Assembly: GCA_038043465.1 (NCBI GenBank)
Contig: JBBTBX010000005.1
Coordinates: forward strand, 110,934 to 174,933
From: SXRF01 sp038043465
GTDB taxonomy: Bacteria > Pseudomonadota > Alphaproteobacteria > Rickettsiales > SXRF01
Direction of reading: 5' to 3'
DNA: 64,000 nt
Each line of letters opens with the position of its first letter. Position 1 is the first letter of the stretch. Positions 33,819 to 41,891 of the stretch are shown piece after piece. A program made the translations under genes and the position numbers. The notes under the pieces were generated by a model. The model was not told the origin of the DNA, searched no databases, and saw only the letters and a list, made by a program, of their open reading frames with translations.

Positions 33819-34126
33819 AGCGTTATGTAGATGCTAAAGGTAATGAACTCATCACTGAGTGGCTTATAGGGCTACGTGATGATAAGGCAGTTTTTCGTAT
33901 TGCTGCCCGTTTAGAGCAAATCCGGCATGGTAATTTCGGGGATTGCAAACCTGTTGGTAATAGTGTTTGGGAATTACGTATAGACATTGGTGCTGGATAC
34001 CGAATTTATTATAGCATTACTGGGAAGGATATTGTTCTGCTGCTGGTAGGTGGTGATAAACGCAGGCAAAAGCAGGATATCAAGAAAGCTATTAGTTGTT
34101 TGAATGATTATAACAGGAGAAAATAA
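33806..34126 (+). CDS. RelE/HigB-type toxin (Gp49-like addiction-module killer)
   Basis: The 106-residue protein contains ELITEWLIGLRDDKAVFRIA, the core GNSVWELRIDIGAGYRIYYS, and LLLVGGDKRRQKQDIKKAI. These match the putative addiction-module killer family (TIGR02683-like), RelE-fold mRNA interferases. The start is the ATG at 33806 inside a palindrome; upstream in-frame codons look non-coding. It shares one base with the antitoxin start. Confidence 0.88.
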   Translation: MYSIQRYVDAKGNELITEWLIGLRDDKAVFRIAARLEQIRHGNFGDCKPVGNSVWELRIDIGAGYRIYYSITGKDIVLLLVGGDKRRQKQDIKKAISCLNDYNRRK

Positions 34127-34440
34127 TGAAAAATCAACAAGACGATTTTGACATGTGGATAGCTAAAATAATAGCTAAACGCCCCAATTTTGCCAGCGAA
34201 TATCTTGAAGCCACTCTGGAAGAATACAAAGAATTTAAAGACAGTAAGGCTATCTTGGGCGCATTAAAACAAATAGCTCTCGCTCAGGGGATTGGTCGTA
34301 TTGCTGAGCGTGCTGGAATTCCCCGCGTTACAATTTCCCGCGCTTTATCTGAAAAAGGTAATCCGCGTATGGATACTTTCATGTCTATCATTGATGCTAT
34401 GGGGTTGAACATTTCTTTTTCTGTACAGCATAACAAATAA
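34126..34440 (+). CDS. Helix-turn-helix antidote protein (TIGR02684-like)
   Basis: The 104-residue protein includes SEYLEATLEEYKEFKDSKAI and an Xre-type helix-turn-helix, AQGIGRIAERAGIPRVTISR. It ends in DAMGLNISFSV. It is the antitoxin of the preceding RelE-type toxin and the likely repressor acting on the palindrome at 33781-33818. Toxin stop and antitoxin start overlap (TAATG). An N-terminal relic of this family may lie at 6079. Confidence 0.88.
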   Translation: MKNQQDDFDMWIAKIIAKRPNFASEYLEATLEEYKEFKDSKAILGALKQIALAQGIGRIAERAGIPRVTISRALSEKGNPRMDTFMSIIDAMGLNISFSVQHNK

Positions 34441-34453
34441 AATTTAGTATTTT

Positions 34454-35527
34454 ATGATGACGCTTTTCCCCACACTCGAAGTTAATGTTTCCGCCTTACG
34501 CTCCAACTATAGCTTGCTGAAAAATCACCATGCCGGAAATTCCATCGCGGCGGTGGTGAAGGCTAATGCCTATGGGCTTGGAGTTGGCGAGGTTGGCGTT
34601 GCCTTGTGGGCGGAGGGTTGCCGTGATTTTTTTGCGGCGACGCTGGAGGAAGGAATCGAGCTGCGTAAGCTTCTCCCCGAAGTTAGAATAGGTGTGTTTC
34701 AAGGGCTGTTTTCCGGTGAGGAGCAGGAATTTTCCTATCACCGACTCACGCCGGTTTTAAATGATATTTCGCAGGTGGAACGGTTTGTGAAATCTGAGCT
34801 GCGCCATACGAGCAAGAATATCATGGTGCATGTTGATAGCGGGATGACGCGGCTGGGGCTTTGCGAGAGTGATTTGGAAAATCCGTTTATTGCCAAGTTG
34901 CAGGGTTTTGGTCCGGTGTTGGTGCTTTCGCATCTTGCCTGCGCCAATGCGCCAGCACATCCCAAAAATTCTGAGCAACTGGAAAGATTCCAGTCCGCGC
35001 TTAAATATTTTCCAGATGCCAAAGCCAGCCTTGCTAATTCGGCAGGTGTTTTTCTGCCAGCGGAATTTCATTTTGATATTGCCCGCCCAGGCTGCGCCCT
35101 TTATGGCATTAATCCGGCGGATGGCAAAAACCCGATGCAGCATGTGGCGACATTATCGGCACCGATTTTGCAGATACGTGAGCTAGACCGTGATGAAACG
35201 GTGGGGTATGGAGCAACTGCATCAATGAGTAAGGGCGGGCGCATTGCCATTGCCGCTCTGGGCTATGCGGATGGCTATTTCCGTAGCTTAAGTAATCAGG
35301 GGTTCGTCTATGTAGCAGGACATAAAGCACCGCTGCTCGGGCGGGTGTCGATGGATATGGTGGCAATTAATGTATCCGCTATTCCACCGCAGGAAATCGG
35401 CGAAAACAGCCGCGCCGAGTTTATAAATGAGTTGCAGACGGTGGATGATATAGCGACACAGTGCGGCACTATTGGCTATGAGATTTTTACGCGCATCGGC
35501 AGACGGGTTAAGAGGGTGTATAAGTGA
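34454..35527 (+). CDS. alr: Alanine racemase
   Basis: The 357-residue PLP enzyme has the cofactor lysine in AAVVKANAYGLG and the second catalytic Tyr in DETVGYGATASM. DIARPGCALYGI and LGRVSMDMVAINVS are further conserved blocks. It makes D-alanine for peptidoglycan. It starts with two consecutive ATG codons at 34454. The stop is TGA, evidence that TGA is not read as Trp here. Confidence 0.96.
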   Translation: MMTLFPTLEVNVSALRSNYSLLKNHHAGNSIAAVVKANAYGLGVGEVGVALWAEGCRDFFAATLEEGIELRKLLPEVRIGVFQGLFSGEEQEFSYHRLTPVLNDISQVERFVKSELRHTSKNIMVHVDSGMTRLGLCESDLENPFIAKLQGFGPVLVLSHLACANAPAHPKNSEQLERFQSALKYFPDAKASLANSAGVFLPAEFHFDIARPGCALYGINPADGKNPMQHVATLSAPILQIRELDRDETVGYGATASMSKGGRIAIAALGYADGYFRSLSNQGFVYVAGHKAPLLGRVSMDMVAINVSAIPPQEIGENSRAEFINELQTVDDIATQCGTIGYEIFTRIGRRVKRVYK

Positions 35528-35625
35528 GTCATCCTGTGGGACACGAAATGTCAGCACAGGATCTGGGTATAATTGAGAAAAATCCTGCGCTGTGGCTATG
35601 CCGCCCGCAGGATTGCGGCATGATA
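35528..35625. repeat. Dispersed palindromic element, CAGGAT family, copy 3
   Basis: This unit begins GTCATCCTGTGG, has inner GCACAGGATCTGGGTATAAT, and closes with a diverged arm CGCAGGATTGCGGCATGATAAC. It starts at the stop codon of alr. It is more degraded than the copies at 7980 and 40416. Confidence 0.75.
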
Positions 35626-35643
35626 ACACCCTATAAAATAACT

Positions 35644-35670
35644 ATAATATAATTGTCATCATATCTTAAC
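35644..35670 (+). promoter_or_regulatory. Upstream box shared with the 30-kb cluster
   Basis: This 27-bp box contains ATAATATAATTGTCATCATA followed by TCTTAAC, ending 65 bp before the ATG at 35736. It matches the minus-strand box at 30968-30998 at all but about three positions. The two clusters it precedes encode paralogous repeat proteins, so common regulation is likely. Confidence 0.6.
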
Positions 35671-35735
35671 TTGTAATATCCCCTAGGAAAATTGATAATT
35701 CTTGAAGTTTTAATTGATTTCTTATGGGGAACAAA

Positions 35736-36119
35736 ATGGCTGGTCTTGCAAAACGAAGTGATTCAGAAATATTGGCAGATGATATTAAAAATCAAAATTT
35801 GCATACCATTTATGCCAAGCCTGAAATAATAACAGCCAGTCACCTTAAATTGGCTAGGGAGAAGCATAATCAAACTTTACATAGAGCCCCTGTGGAAGAA
35901 TTAGAACGTGCATCCCGGATATTGGAAAAGTTAATTAAGAATGCGCGCCTTGCTGTATTGCAAGAAGCAGCTACAAATCCGGAATATCAAAAAGTTGCTG
36001 GATTAGCCGGAGATGTTCACACAGAACTGCAACGTCGGGAAAAATTAGAAATGAAAAATAATTTTGCTTCCAAATACAGGGATGCAAAGGATTTTCTTCA
36101 AGGACATTTGTTTCGATAA
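35736..36119 (+). CDS. Accessory protein with a degenerate helical repeat (paralogue family)
   Basis: The 127-residue protein has one repeat unit: ILADDIKNQNLHTIYAKPEI, ITASHLKLAREK, then ASRILEKLIKNARLAVLQEA and VAGLAGDVHTELQRREKLE. The ending is charged, RDAKDFLQGHLFR. The second ATG (35736) is chosen because GGGGA precedes it at the right distance. It is the first of three plus-strand paralogues with 18-32 bp gaps. No signal, membrane segment or known catalytic motif is seen. Confidence 0.6.
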   Translation: MAGLAKRSDSEILADDIKNQNLHTIYAKPEIITASHLKLAREKHNQTLHRAPVEELERASRILEKLIKNARLAVLQEAATNPEYQKVAGLAGDVHTELQRREKLEMKNNFASKYRDAKDFLQGHLFR

Positions 36120-36137
36120 GTTTAATAAGGATAAAGT

Positions 36138-36818
36138 ATGTCAGAGTTTACTATTAGACCATTTGGAACAAGAAAAGAACGTGAGATATTGTCGATAGCT
36201 ATCAATTCCAGAGATCTGCAATTGGCTTCTGACTATACAAGACCTGATATAATAACACCACAACATATCGAATTGGCTAAGGAAGTAATTAATGACGCGA
36301 ATGGCAAGCCAAGTTCTGTAATCTGGGCAGAGCGTCTGATATATAAAAAATTGCTTGATAATGCTGACACTAAAGTTCTTCAGGTGGTTCTGGATAGAGT
36401 TGAGAAGGCATCCAGACAGGTTGATGGTCTGGCTCATGAAGTTTATAATGAGATTGAACAAAGGAAATTGTCAGATGCAATTAAGGTTGGAGATGTAGAA
36501 AAAGTTAAGTCTTACACTGCATCTACGGCAATAAACCCGGTAATAAATTATGAACATCTGAGATTAGCGGAAGAAAAATACAAACAGGAGATGGGTACTA
36601 ACAGAAAATTTACCGAAACTTCCGACAATGCTGTTCAGATATTTAAAGCTTTAATCGGAGCAGCTAGAACATCAGTTTTGCAGGAGGCTGCTTGTTGTGA
36701 TTCGTCAGAATTAGGCTTTCTTTCTCAGAAATTGATTAAAGATGAATTGGTCATAAGGGAAAATAAGAGAGGAAGGCATGTATTGGACAAGGTTATGTCT
36801 GATAAACGTGGAAGGTAA
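36138..36818 (+). CDS. Accessory protein with two degenerate helical repeats (paralogue family)
   Basis: The 226-residue protein has two tandem units. Unit one: ILSIAINSRDLQLASDY, IITPQHIELAKEV, KLLDNADTKVLQVV, VDGLAHEVYNEIEQRK. Unit two: LSDAIKVGDVEKVKSY, INYEHLRLAEEKY, IFKALIGAARTSVLQEA. Each unit is about 105 residues. AAGGA precedes the start. The tail GRHVLDKVMSDKRGR is basic. The unit is close to that of the neighbouring genes and recognisable in the 29-kb cluster; it may be a diverged ankyrin-like fold. Confidence 0.62.
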   Translation: MSEFTIRPFGTRKEREILSIAINSRDLQLASDYTRPDIITPQHIELAKEVINDANGKPSSVIWAERLIYKKLLDNADTKVLQVVLDRVEKASRQVDGLAHEVYNEIEQRKLSDAIKVGDVEKVKSYTASTAINPVINYEHLRLAEEKYKQEMGTNRKFTETSDNAVQIFKALIGAARTSVLQEAACCDSSELGFLSQKLIKDELVIRENKRGRHVLDKVMSDKRGR

Positions 36819-36850
36819 TATAATTTTAAAAATTCTTTATGGGGGATAAT

Positions 36851-37264
36851 ATGGGCGATAATGTAAGTAAGAACGGAAGTTTGACAGAAGATGCACAAGA
36901 ATTGCTACAACGTCTGGAAAAGGTAAAAAATACACACACTAATGCTTTGCGTAAAGCTCCTGATAATGCGCAAGCTAATGAGGTAAAAACAGCATATCGA
37001 ACATTAGCAACATTGCTTCAGAACGCTGATATTAAATCCTTAAAGGAAGTTGCTGGCAATACTCGGGTTGAAGGGCTTTCTGATAACATTAAGCAAGAGC
37101 TCCAACGTCGTGAACAATTCGTAAAAAAAGACAGTTTTGTTTCCAGACATGAGAGCAAATCGCTTGCTTTGATTGGTGCTGAACTTCAAGAGCGACAGAA
37201 AAAAGCAGATAGAGATCAGACATATAAGTCTAGTCCATCTGAAGCAACCGTAGGTGTACGCTAA
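36851..37264 (+). CDS. Accessory protein, shortest member of the paralogue family
   Basis: The 137-residue protein is helical, with the second half of the repeat unit: TAYRTLATLLQNADIKSLKE, then VEGLSDNIKQELQRREQFVK and DSFVSRHESKSLALIG. These align with VAGLAGDVHTELQRREKLEM and NFASKYRDAKDF of the gene at 35736. The ATG at 36851 is chosen because GGGGGAT precedes it. The tail is KSSPSEATVGVR. Probably co-transcribed with the two genes before it. Confidence 0.58.
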   Translation: MGDNVSKNGSLTEDAQELLQRLEKVKNTHTNALRKAPDNAQANEVKTAYRTLATLLQNADIKSLKEVAGNTRVEGLSDNIKQELQRREQFVKKDSFVSRHESKSLALIGAELQERQKKADRDQTYKSSPSEATVGVR

Positions 37265-37287
37265 ATTTTTAGTAAAATTTCACTGGA

Positions 37288-37746
37288 TTACGCAGCGTCA
37301 GCTTCAACGCGGACTATATCCAGCTTAACATTAGCAATAACTTCCGGATGCAGGATGACACGCACCGGATATTCGCCAATAGTTTTGATAATGGTGGTCT
37401 GGATAATCTGGCTCTTCGGTACAACATGACCGGCTTCTTTCAAAGCATCCGCTATATCGCGCACGGTAACCGAACCATAAAGCTTGCCTTCCTGACTCGC
37501 CTGACGAATAAGCTTTACGCTGATGCCTTCGACCTTTTTAGCCAGAACTTCAGCTTCCTTGCGGGCAGCGTTATTTTTTTCTTCAATGATGTGGCGGCGT
37601 TCTTCAAAAATCTTTTTATTTTCTTCAGTAGCGCGCAGGGCTTTTTTCATTGGGATAAGGAAATTACGACCATAGCCGTTACGCACTTTTACAGTTTCAC
37701 CAATAGCACCCAAGCGGGCAATGCGTTCTAGCAAAATAACTTCCAT
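37288..37746 (-). CDS. rplI: 50S ribosomal protein bL9
   Basis: The 152-residue protein has the L9 start MEVILLERIARLGAIGETVK, then VRNGYGRNFLIPMKKALRAT, and a C-terminal domain with KLYGSVTVRDIADAL. AAGGAGA precedes the start at 37746. In many alphaproteobacteria rpsF, rpsR, a DUF2232 gene and rplI are adjacent. Here DUF2232 and rplI remain together, but rpsF-rpsR are 11 kb away on the other strand. Confidence 0.97.
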   Translation of the reverse strand: MEVILLERIARLGAIGETVKVRNGYGRNFLIPMKKALRATEENKKIFEERRHIIEEKNNAARKEAEVLAKKVEGISVKLIRQASQEGKLYGSVTVRDIADALKEAGHVVPKSQIIQTTIIKTIGEYPVRVILHPEVIANVKLDIVRVEADAA

Positions 37747-37798
37747 GATCAATTCTCCTTACGAGTTCAAATTTTTATTTGTTACCTAAATTTGGGAG

Positions 37799-38746
37799 CT
37801 AGTTTCTAGACGAACTTCCACCAGATGACAAGTGTTTGTTTAATATTTTTATATGATTCCACATGCCTATACCGACTACCACCATTGCCGGCCAAAAGGT
37901 TATTATCGCAATAAAATAGCAAATAAATATAAAAAACATACTGTTAATAACTTTTGTGGCGTTGCTGTTCAATATCGCTGCTCCCAGAAAGAAATATGGT
38001 ATCAGCAATATGAAAAGCGATGATTTTCCTAGAAAATTCATTGATTCTCCGCCTATTATCGAGGCAAGGCCGCAGATACCCATTAATGTCAGTAACCAAT
38101 GCGGCATTGGGAAAATATGTATTGTAAAATCAGGGCGTACTGCCATATTTTTTTTAAACAGGGTGTAATTGACGAACCAGGCACAGCCAAACATCAAAAA
38201 ACACCATAGCCAAGCCATTGAACTACAAAGAATGAATGCAAGATACATTGGCGAAATAGTAGCAGGAATTTCATATTTACTGTCTAGCTCGGCAATAACA
38301 TCTTTTGCCATATTGGCAATAAACTGTGGCAGGTTTGTATCCTGAGTAGCGAATATGGCGGTGGCTACGGCAAGTAGCATACAGCCGTAAAGTGCCAGAT
38401 TTACTGTAATTAAGCCGGTAGGATACCACAAGGTCATAGTGGCTGCCGGTGAATCAATTTTTATGTTACGCAGTGCCAGATGGCAAACATACCAGCAGGG
38501 CAAGGCAAATACAAAAAAATACATCGCGGCAGGGGATAAAGCCCCTCCGCTGAAAAGAAATATGGGGATTACGGCAAGTACGCCGGATTCAAGTGCTAGT
38601 TTAGGGTTTTTGCTAAGCCCCAGAGAAAATAGCGGGATGATGGAAACGAACATCAGAATAAAATCTAAATTATTGACAGCAATAATTAGAAATATAACTG
38701 ACGAGAGTAGCGCGCTGAGAAAAATAGCGGGAAACTGTTTTGACAT
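37799..38746 (-). CDS. DUF2232 (YybS-like) multi-pass membrane protein
   Basis: The 315-residue protein has about eight hydrophobic segments and the entry LSALLSSVIFLIIAVNNLDF, followed by a Pro/Gly-rich ISIIPLFSLGLSKNPK-type loop typical of DUF2232. Position directly upstream of rplI (52 bp) is the usual one in alphaproteobacteria and is the main support. The molecular function of this family is unknown. AGGAA precedes the start. Confidence 0.78.
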   Translation of the reverse strand: MSKQFPAIFLSALLSSVIFLIIAVNNLDFILMFVSIIPLFSLGLSKNPKLALESGVLAVIPIFLFSGGALSPAAMYFFVFALPCWYVCHLALRNIKIDSPAATMTLWYPTGLITVNLALYGCMLLAVATAIFATQDTNLPQFIANMAKDVIAELDSKYEIPATISPMYLAFILCSSMAWLWCFLMFGCAWFVNYTLFKKNMAVRPDFTIHIFPMPHWLLTLMGICGLASIIGGESMNFLGKSSLFILLIPYFFLGAAILNSNATKVINSMFFIFICYFIAIITFWPAMVVVGIGMWNHIKILNKHLSSGGSSSRN

Positions 38747-38842
38747 AATTCCTGTGTGACCTCAATATATAGTTATTTCAAAACAGAAGTTGATTGTTAA
38801 GCGACAATATAACGGAGGTTACGTATGGGCAAGCAAGAACTA

Positions 38843-39337
38843 CTATGCCGCCCTCACCTTCTCCAACTCCAGCAGCTTCTTCTTCAGCGGCAACCCGCCA
38901 CCAAACCCCGTAAGCGCGCCCGATGCGCCGATAACCCGGTGGCAGGGTATAATAATCATCAGCGGATTGCGCCCATTGGCAGCCCCAACTGCGCGCGCTT
39001 TCTTAGCGTCACCAACACGCGCAGCCTGCTGCCCATAAGAAATCGTTTCGCCATAAGGAATTTTCTGCAATTGCCGCCACGCATTTATTTGAAACACGCT
39101 GCCCTGCATATCAAGCTTCAAGTCAAATTCCTTGCGCTTTCCTGCAAAATATTCGCCAAGCTGTTTTTCAGCTTTGAGTAAAAGCAGATGATTATTATCC
39201 TCCACCAATTCATTTCCCGCGTCACGGAAATTGTTCTGCGAATAAACGCCAGAAATTCCACGGTCAGAAGCAACGAGTTGTAACTTCCCCACTGGCGACG
39301 AATAAAATTTATAATAAGAAATATTCATGTCTTGCAT
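38843..39337 (-). CDS. ogt: Methylated-DNA-protein cysteine methyltransferase
   Basis: The 164-residue protein has the active-site motif IIPCHRVIGASGALTGFGGG and the helix FQINAWRQLQKIPYGETISY, typical of Ogt/MGMT. It removes alkyl groups from O6-alkylguanine onto its own Cys in a suicide reaction. AGAGGTGA precedes ATG 39337. Only the Ogt-type domain is present, no Ada regulator domain. Confidence 0.95.
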   Translation of the reverse strand: MQDMNISYYKFYSSPVGKLQLVASDRGISGVYSQNNFRDAGNELVEDNNHLLLLKAEKQLGEYFAGKRKEFDLKLDMQGSVFQINAWRQLQKIPYGETISYGQQAARVGDAKKARAVGAANGRNPLMIIIPCHRVIGASGALTGFGGGLPLKKKLLELEKVRAA

Positions 39338-39346
39338 AAATCACCT

Positions 39347-39901
39347 CTAAAGTTGTGGCGACGTCACCGAATCCTGAATAGTCTCATAAGCCGGTTCAAT
39401 AGCCGTAGCATCAGTAGTTACATTTTGCCCACTATTTCCCTTAACTTCCGGCGGAACCGAGACAAAAACCGGATTCAGATTCTCCAGCTTTTTTTCCACA
39501 GGAAAATTTTGATTATCAGCGCGTAGTGGCATCAGTTTCATAGTAGCCGGTGTTGGCGGTGCAGCACCCTCCCCCTGATAAGCAACCAGCTTATTTTCCC
39601 ATCCCGGCATCTGGTCGCGGTAACACAATATATCCTGCAAAACACGGTAACAATAGCGAGTGGGCATCGGTTGTTTAGCCGTGCTCGGCAGTGGTGTTAT
39701 CCACCACTCGCGCACACGATCATTGGTGCGCTTTATGCTATCACGCACATTATCAGCAACGCGCATGGCATTTTTAGTAACGTTAGCTTCAACCTGCTTT
39801 GCATCTTTTTTTGCCTGCTCTTTGACAACTTCCTTATCCTGTTCGAAATGCGTACAGGAGCAAAGCAATAGTAAACTGAAAACAATTAATACTCTATGCA
39901 A
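39347..39901 (-). CDS. Outer-membrane lipoprotein of unknown function
   Basis: The 184-residue protein begins with a signal and lipobox, VLIVFSLLLLCSCTHFE, with lipidation predicted at Cys 16. A Lys/Glu/Ala-rich helical stretch (about 22-60) follows, then WWITPLPST and the conserved-looking RYCYRVLQDILCYRDQMPG. The C-terminal half is Pro-rich. Proteins with a paired Cys/Tyr segment like this are widespread in alphaproteobacteria but uncharacterised. The start is TTG, with AAGGAG seven bases before it. It lies 9 bp upstream of ogt. Confidence 0.7.
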   Translation of the reverse strand: MHRVLIVFSLLLLCSCTHFEQDKEVVKEQAKKDAKQVEANVTKNAMRVADNVRDSIKRTNDRVREWWITPLPSTAKQPMPTRYCYRVLQDILCYRDQMPGWENKLVAYQGEGAAPPTPATMKLMPLRADNQNFPVEKKLENLNPVFVSVPPEVKGNSGQNVTTDATAIEPAYETIQDSVTSPQL

Positions 39902-39977
39902 TTAAAAGCTCCTTATTCATCCACTATGCTCATATCACAGTAATAATAGTATGCCAATTTTTGAAGCAAAAATCCTA

Positions 39978-40313
39978 TCAGGCATCAACAGGAATAGCTC
40001 CATTTGGTGTCATGCTGTCAATTGCCGTCGGAAGATGTTCCGCAAGTTTTTCTGATATTTGATTTTCTGATATGCCAAGTTTCTTTGCCAATTCTGAAAT
40101 AACACCAGAACCCAGAACTTGCGAAATCTGGCTTGGATTAACCGCCTGATTAGCACCTGTTCCAATCCATGATTGAACAACACTACCCAAACCGCCTTTT
40201 TCAAACTGGCTGGCTATGCCTTCAATGCCACCGTGTTTTTTAATAACTTCACTTACAAGTGATGTAACTCCGGCACTTACCAATCCGCCTAAAACTCCGT
40301 CTAAAATACTCAT
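39978..40313 (-). CDS. yidB: YidB-family (DUF937) protein
   Basis: The 111-residue protein matches the YidB family: a Gly-rich helical start (MSILDGVLGGLVSAG), then GGIEGIASQFEKGGLGSVVQ and SWIGTGANQAVNPSQISQVL. It ends GISENQISEKLAEHLPTAID followed by MTPNG. The cellular role is poorly known. GGGAGA precedes the ATG. Confidence 0.9.
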   Translation of the reverse strand: MSILDGVLGGLVSAGVTSLVSEVIKKHGGIEGIASQFEKGGLGSVVQSWIGTGANQAVNPSQISQVLGSGVISELAKKLGISENQISEKLAEHLPTAIDSMTPNGAIPVDA

Positions 40314-40415
40314 AAGATCTCCCTGTTTAAATTAATTTCTGCGCGCATATTTCATAATCACGCGTCACGAAGACAGGATATAAAGCAAAATCCATGCCGT
40401 TTCCAGAAGATTATT

Positions 40416-40504
40416 GTCATCCTGTGGATTGCAAAGCAATAGCACAGGATCTGTTATAATTATGCTGAGATCCTGTGCAGTCGCCTCGCGCCTCACAGGA
40501 TGAC
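40416..40504. repeat. Dispersed palindromic element, CAGGAT family, copy 4
   Basis: The 89-bp unit begins GTCATCCTGTGG and ends CCTCACAGGATGAC. The right half is nearly identical to that at 7980-8071, suggesting recent spread. It lies 3' of the minus-strand gene at 40511. Confidence 0.85.
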
Positions 40505-40510
40505 AAGGAA

Positions 40511-41722
40511 CTAAACCCCAACCCCAACAGTCGGTGCTTCCTGATGTTGCAGAGCTTCAACAAAACCTTTTGCAGAACTACCATTCTTAGACTCAACCAG
40601 TTTCTGCACTCTTTTTTCCACCCTGTGTGCAAATCCTCTATCTCCCACATCGGCAGATGTAACAATTCTGTTCATCTCATCTCTTAGCACTTCCGGATCA
40701 TTACTATCGTCAATTTCCTTCGGCATTTTCCCTTTTTTAGCACCACTGGTCACCCACATAACCGACGCGGTTATTACGGTAAAAATAGAATCAAGAATAG
40801 CCAGCTTTGTCCAGCGACCAATCCGCCCGTTTTCTTTGAATCCTTTGCCTCCGGTTACAAATTTAACTGCATTGTTAATGTGCCTGAACGCAGTTGTTTC
40901 AATATAATTTTTCCCACCCTGAATTTTTTTGTCATAATTTATTTTTGTCCAGCCAAGATCAACTATTTCTGGATCAAGCAATGTTTTTTGCTTAAAAATT
41001 TTGTCTAAAACAAAACCGGCTCCCACCACTGAAACTGTTCCAAGAAGCCGACGCTTTATTAGATTGCCAGCACTTTGTTTTGGCTGCTCTTTTTCAATGT
41101 GTATTTCTTCCGGCGTTTTTTTATGTCCATCCGGCGCAGTTTGATCCACTCCCAGCTTATCATTTAACCAATGAACAATCTTACGTTTATTATCCTCAAG
41201 ATATTTCAATGGGAACAATAGAATACTACCGCCTGTAAGCAATGAAAGGCTTTCATAGCCAACCCTGGTGTTATTATGCACCATTCTTTCAATAGCTTCT
41301 TTATTAGGATTCTTACTCAAAGACTTGAGAACATTACTAACATGCTTAGTTGTTCCACTAATACTGTAATCAAGACCTTTGCGCCAGAAACCCTTACCGT
41401 TTATGGCAATGTCCGCCATAACCACAGAAAGACCTAGGTTTACCCAGTAGTTTAGCCCTTTATAGGTAACCCAGTTAAACACCTTTTCACCCTTGCTCAT
41501 CACCGGTTTAGACCTCGGTGCGACGGCAACATCAGGGGCTGCTTCTTTTTCTGGTTCTTTAGCCGTTTCTTTCTGTACAGAAACCTCTTTTTGCGGGGTA
41601 TTGGAAGAATTCTGGTCAGATTTTGGCTCACTGGAATTCGGCTCAGCAGCAACAGCAACGCCCGCTTGCGATTGCGGCAACGCTTCACTAATTACGCCAT
41701 TTTCCTGTTGTTTATCAGCCAT
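40511..41722 (-). CDS. Unrecognised protein with a low-complexity N-terminus and hydrophobic segments
   Basis: This 403-residue protein has a disordered Glu/Pro/Lys/Ser-rich N-terminus (about 1-78). Moderately hydrophobic segments lie at about 93-110 (YWVNLGLSVVMADIAING), 160-177 (LSLLTGGSILLFPLKYL), 228-246 and 312-330 (ILDSIFTVITASVMWVTSG). Between them are basic amphipathic stretches. It ends in QHQEAPTVGVGV, similar to the VGVR end of the protein at 36851. It could be a membrane-targeted secreted protein, but I cannot assign a family. AGG precedes the ATG. Confidence 0.6.
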   Translation of the reverse strand: MADKQQENGVISEALPQSQAGVAVAAEPNSSEPKSDQNSSNTPQKEVSVQKETAKEPEKEAAPDVAVAPRSKPVMSKGEKVFNWVTYKGLNYWVNLGLSVVMADIAINGKGFWRKGLDYSISGTTKHVSNVLKSLSKNPNKEAIERMVHNNTRVGYESLSLLTGGSILLFPLKYLEDNKRKIVHWLNDKLGVDQTAPDGHKKTPEEIHIEKEQPKQSAGNLIKRRLLGTVSVVGAGFVLDKIFKQKTLLDPEIVDLGWTKINYDKKIQGGKNYIETTAFRHINNAVKFVTGGKGFKENGRIGRWTKLAILDSIFTVITASVMWVTSGAKKGKMPKEIDDSNDPEVLRDEMNRIVTSADVGDRGFAHRVEKRVQKLVESKNGSSAKGFVEALQHQEAPTVGVGV

Positions 41723-41891
41723 TTACCTATTCAAACTATATTTTAAACACACTTCCACATATATTAACATACTAAATATACAACAAAATCTGGGAAAATT
41801 ATATTACGATTTCGTGAAGAATAATATTACAGGAAAATCCTTGTAACAAAAAAGACCTGCGATAATAATAACATATTGTAATATATAGAAA

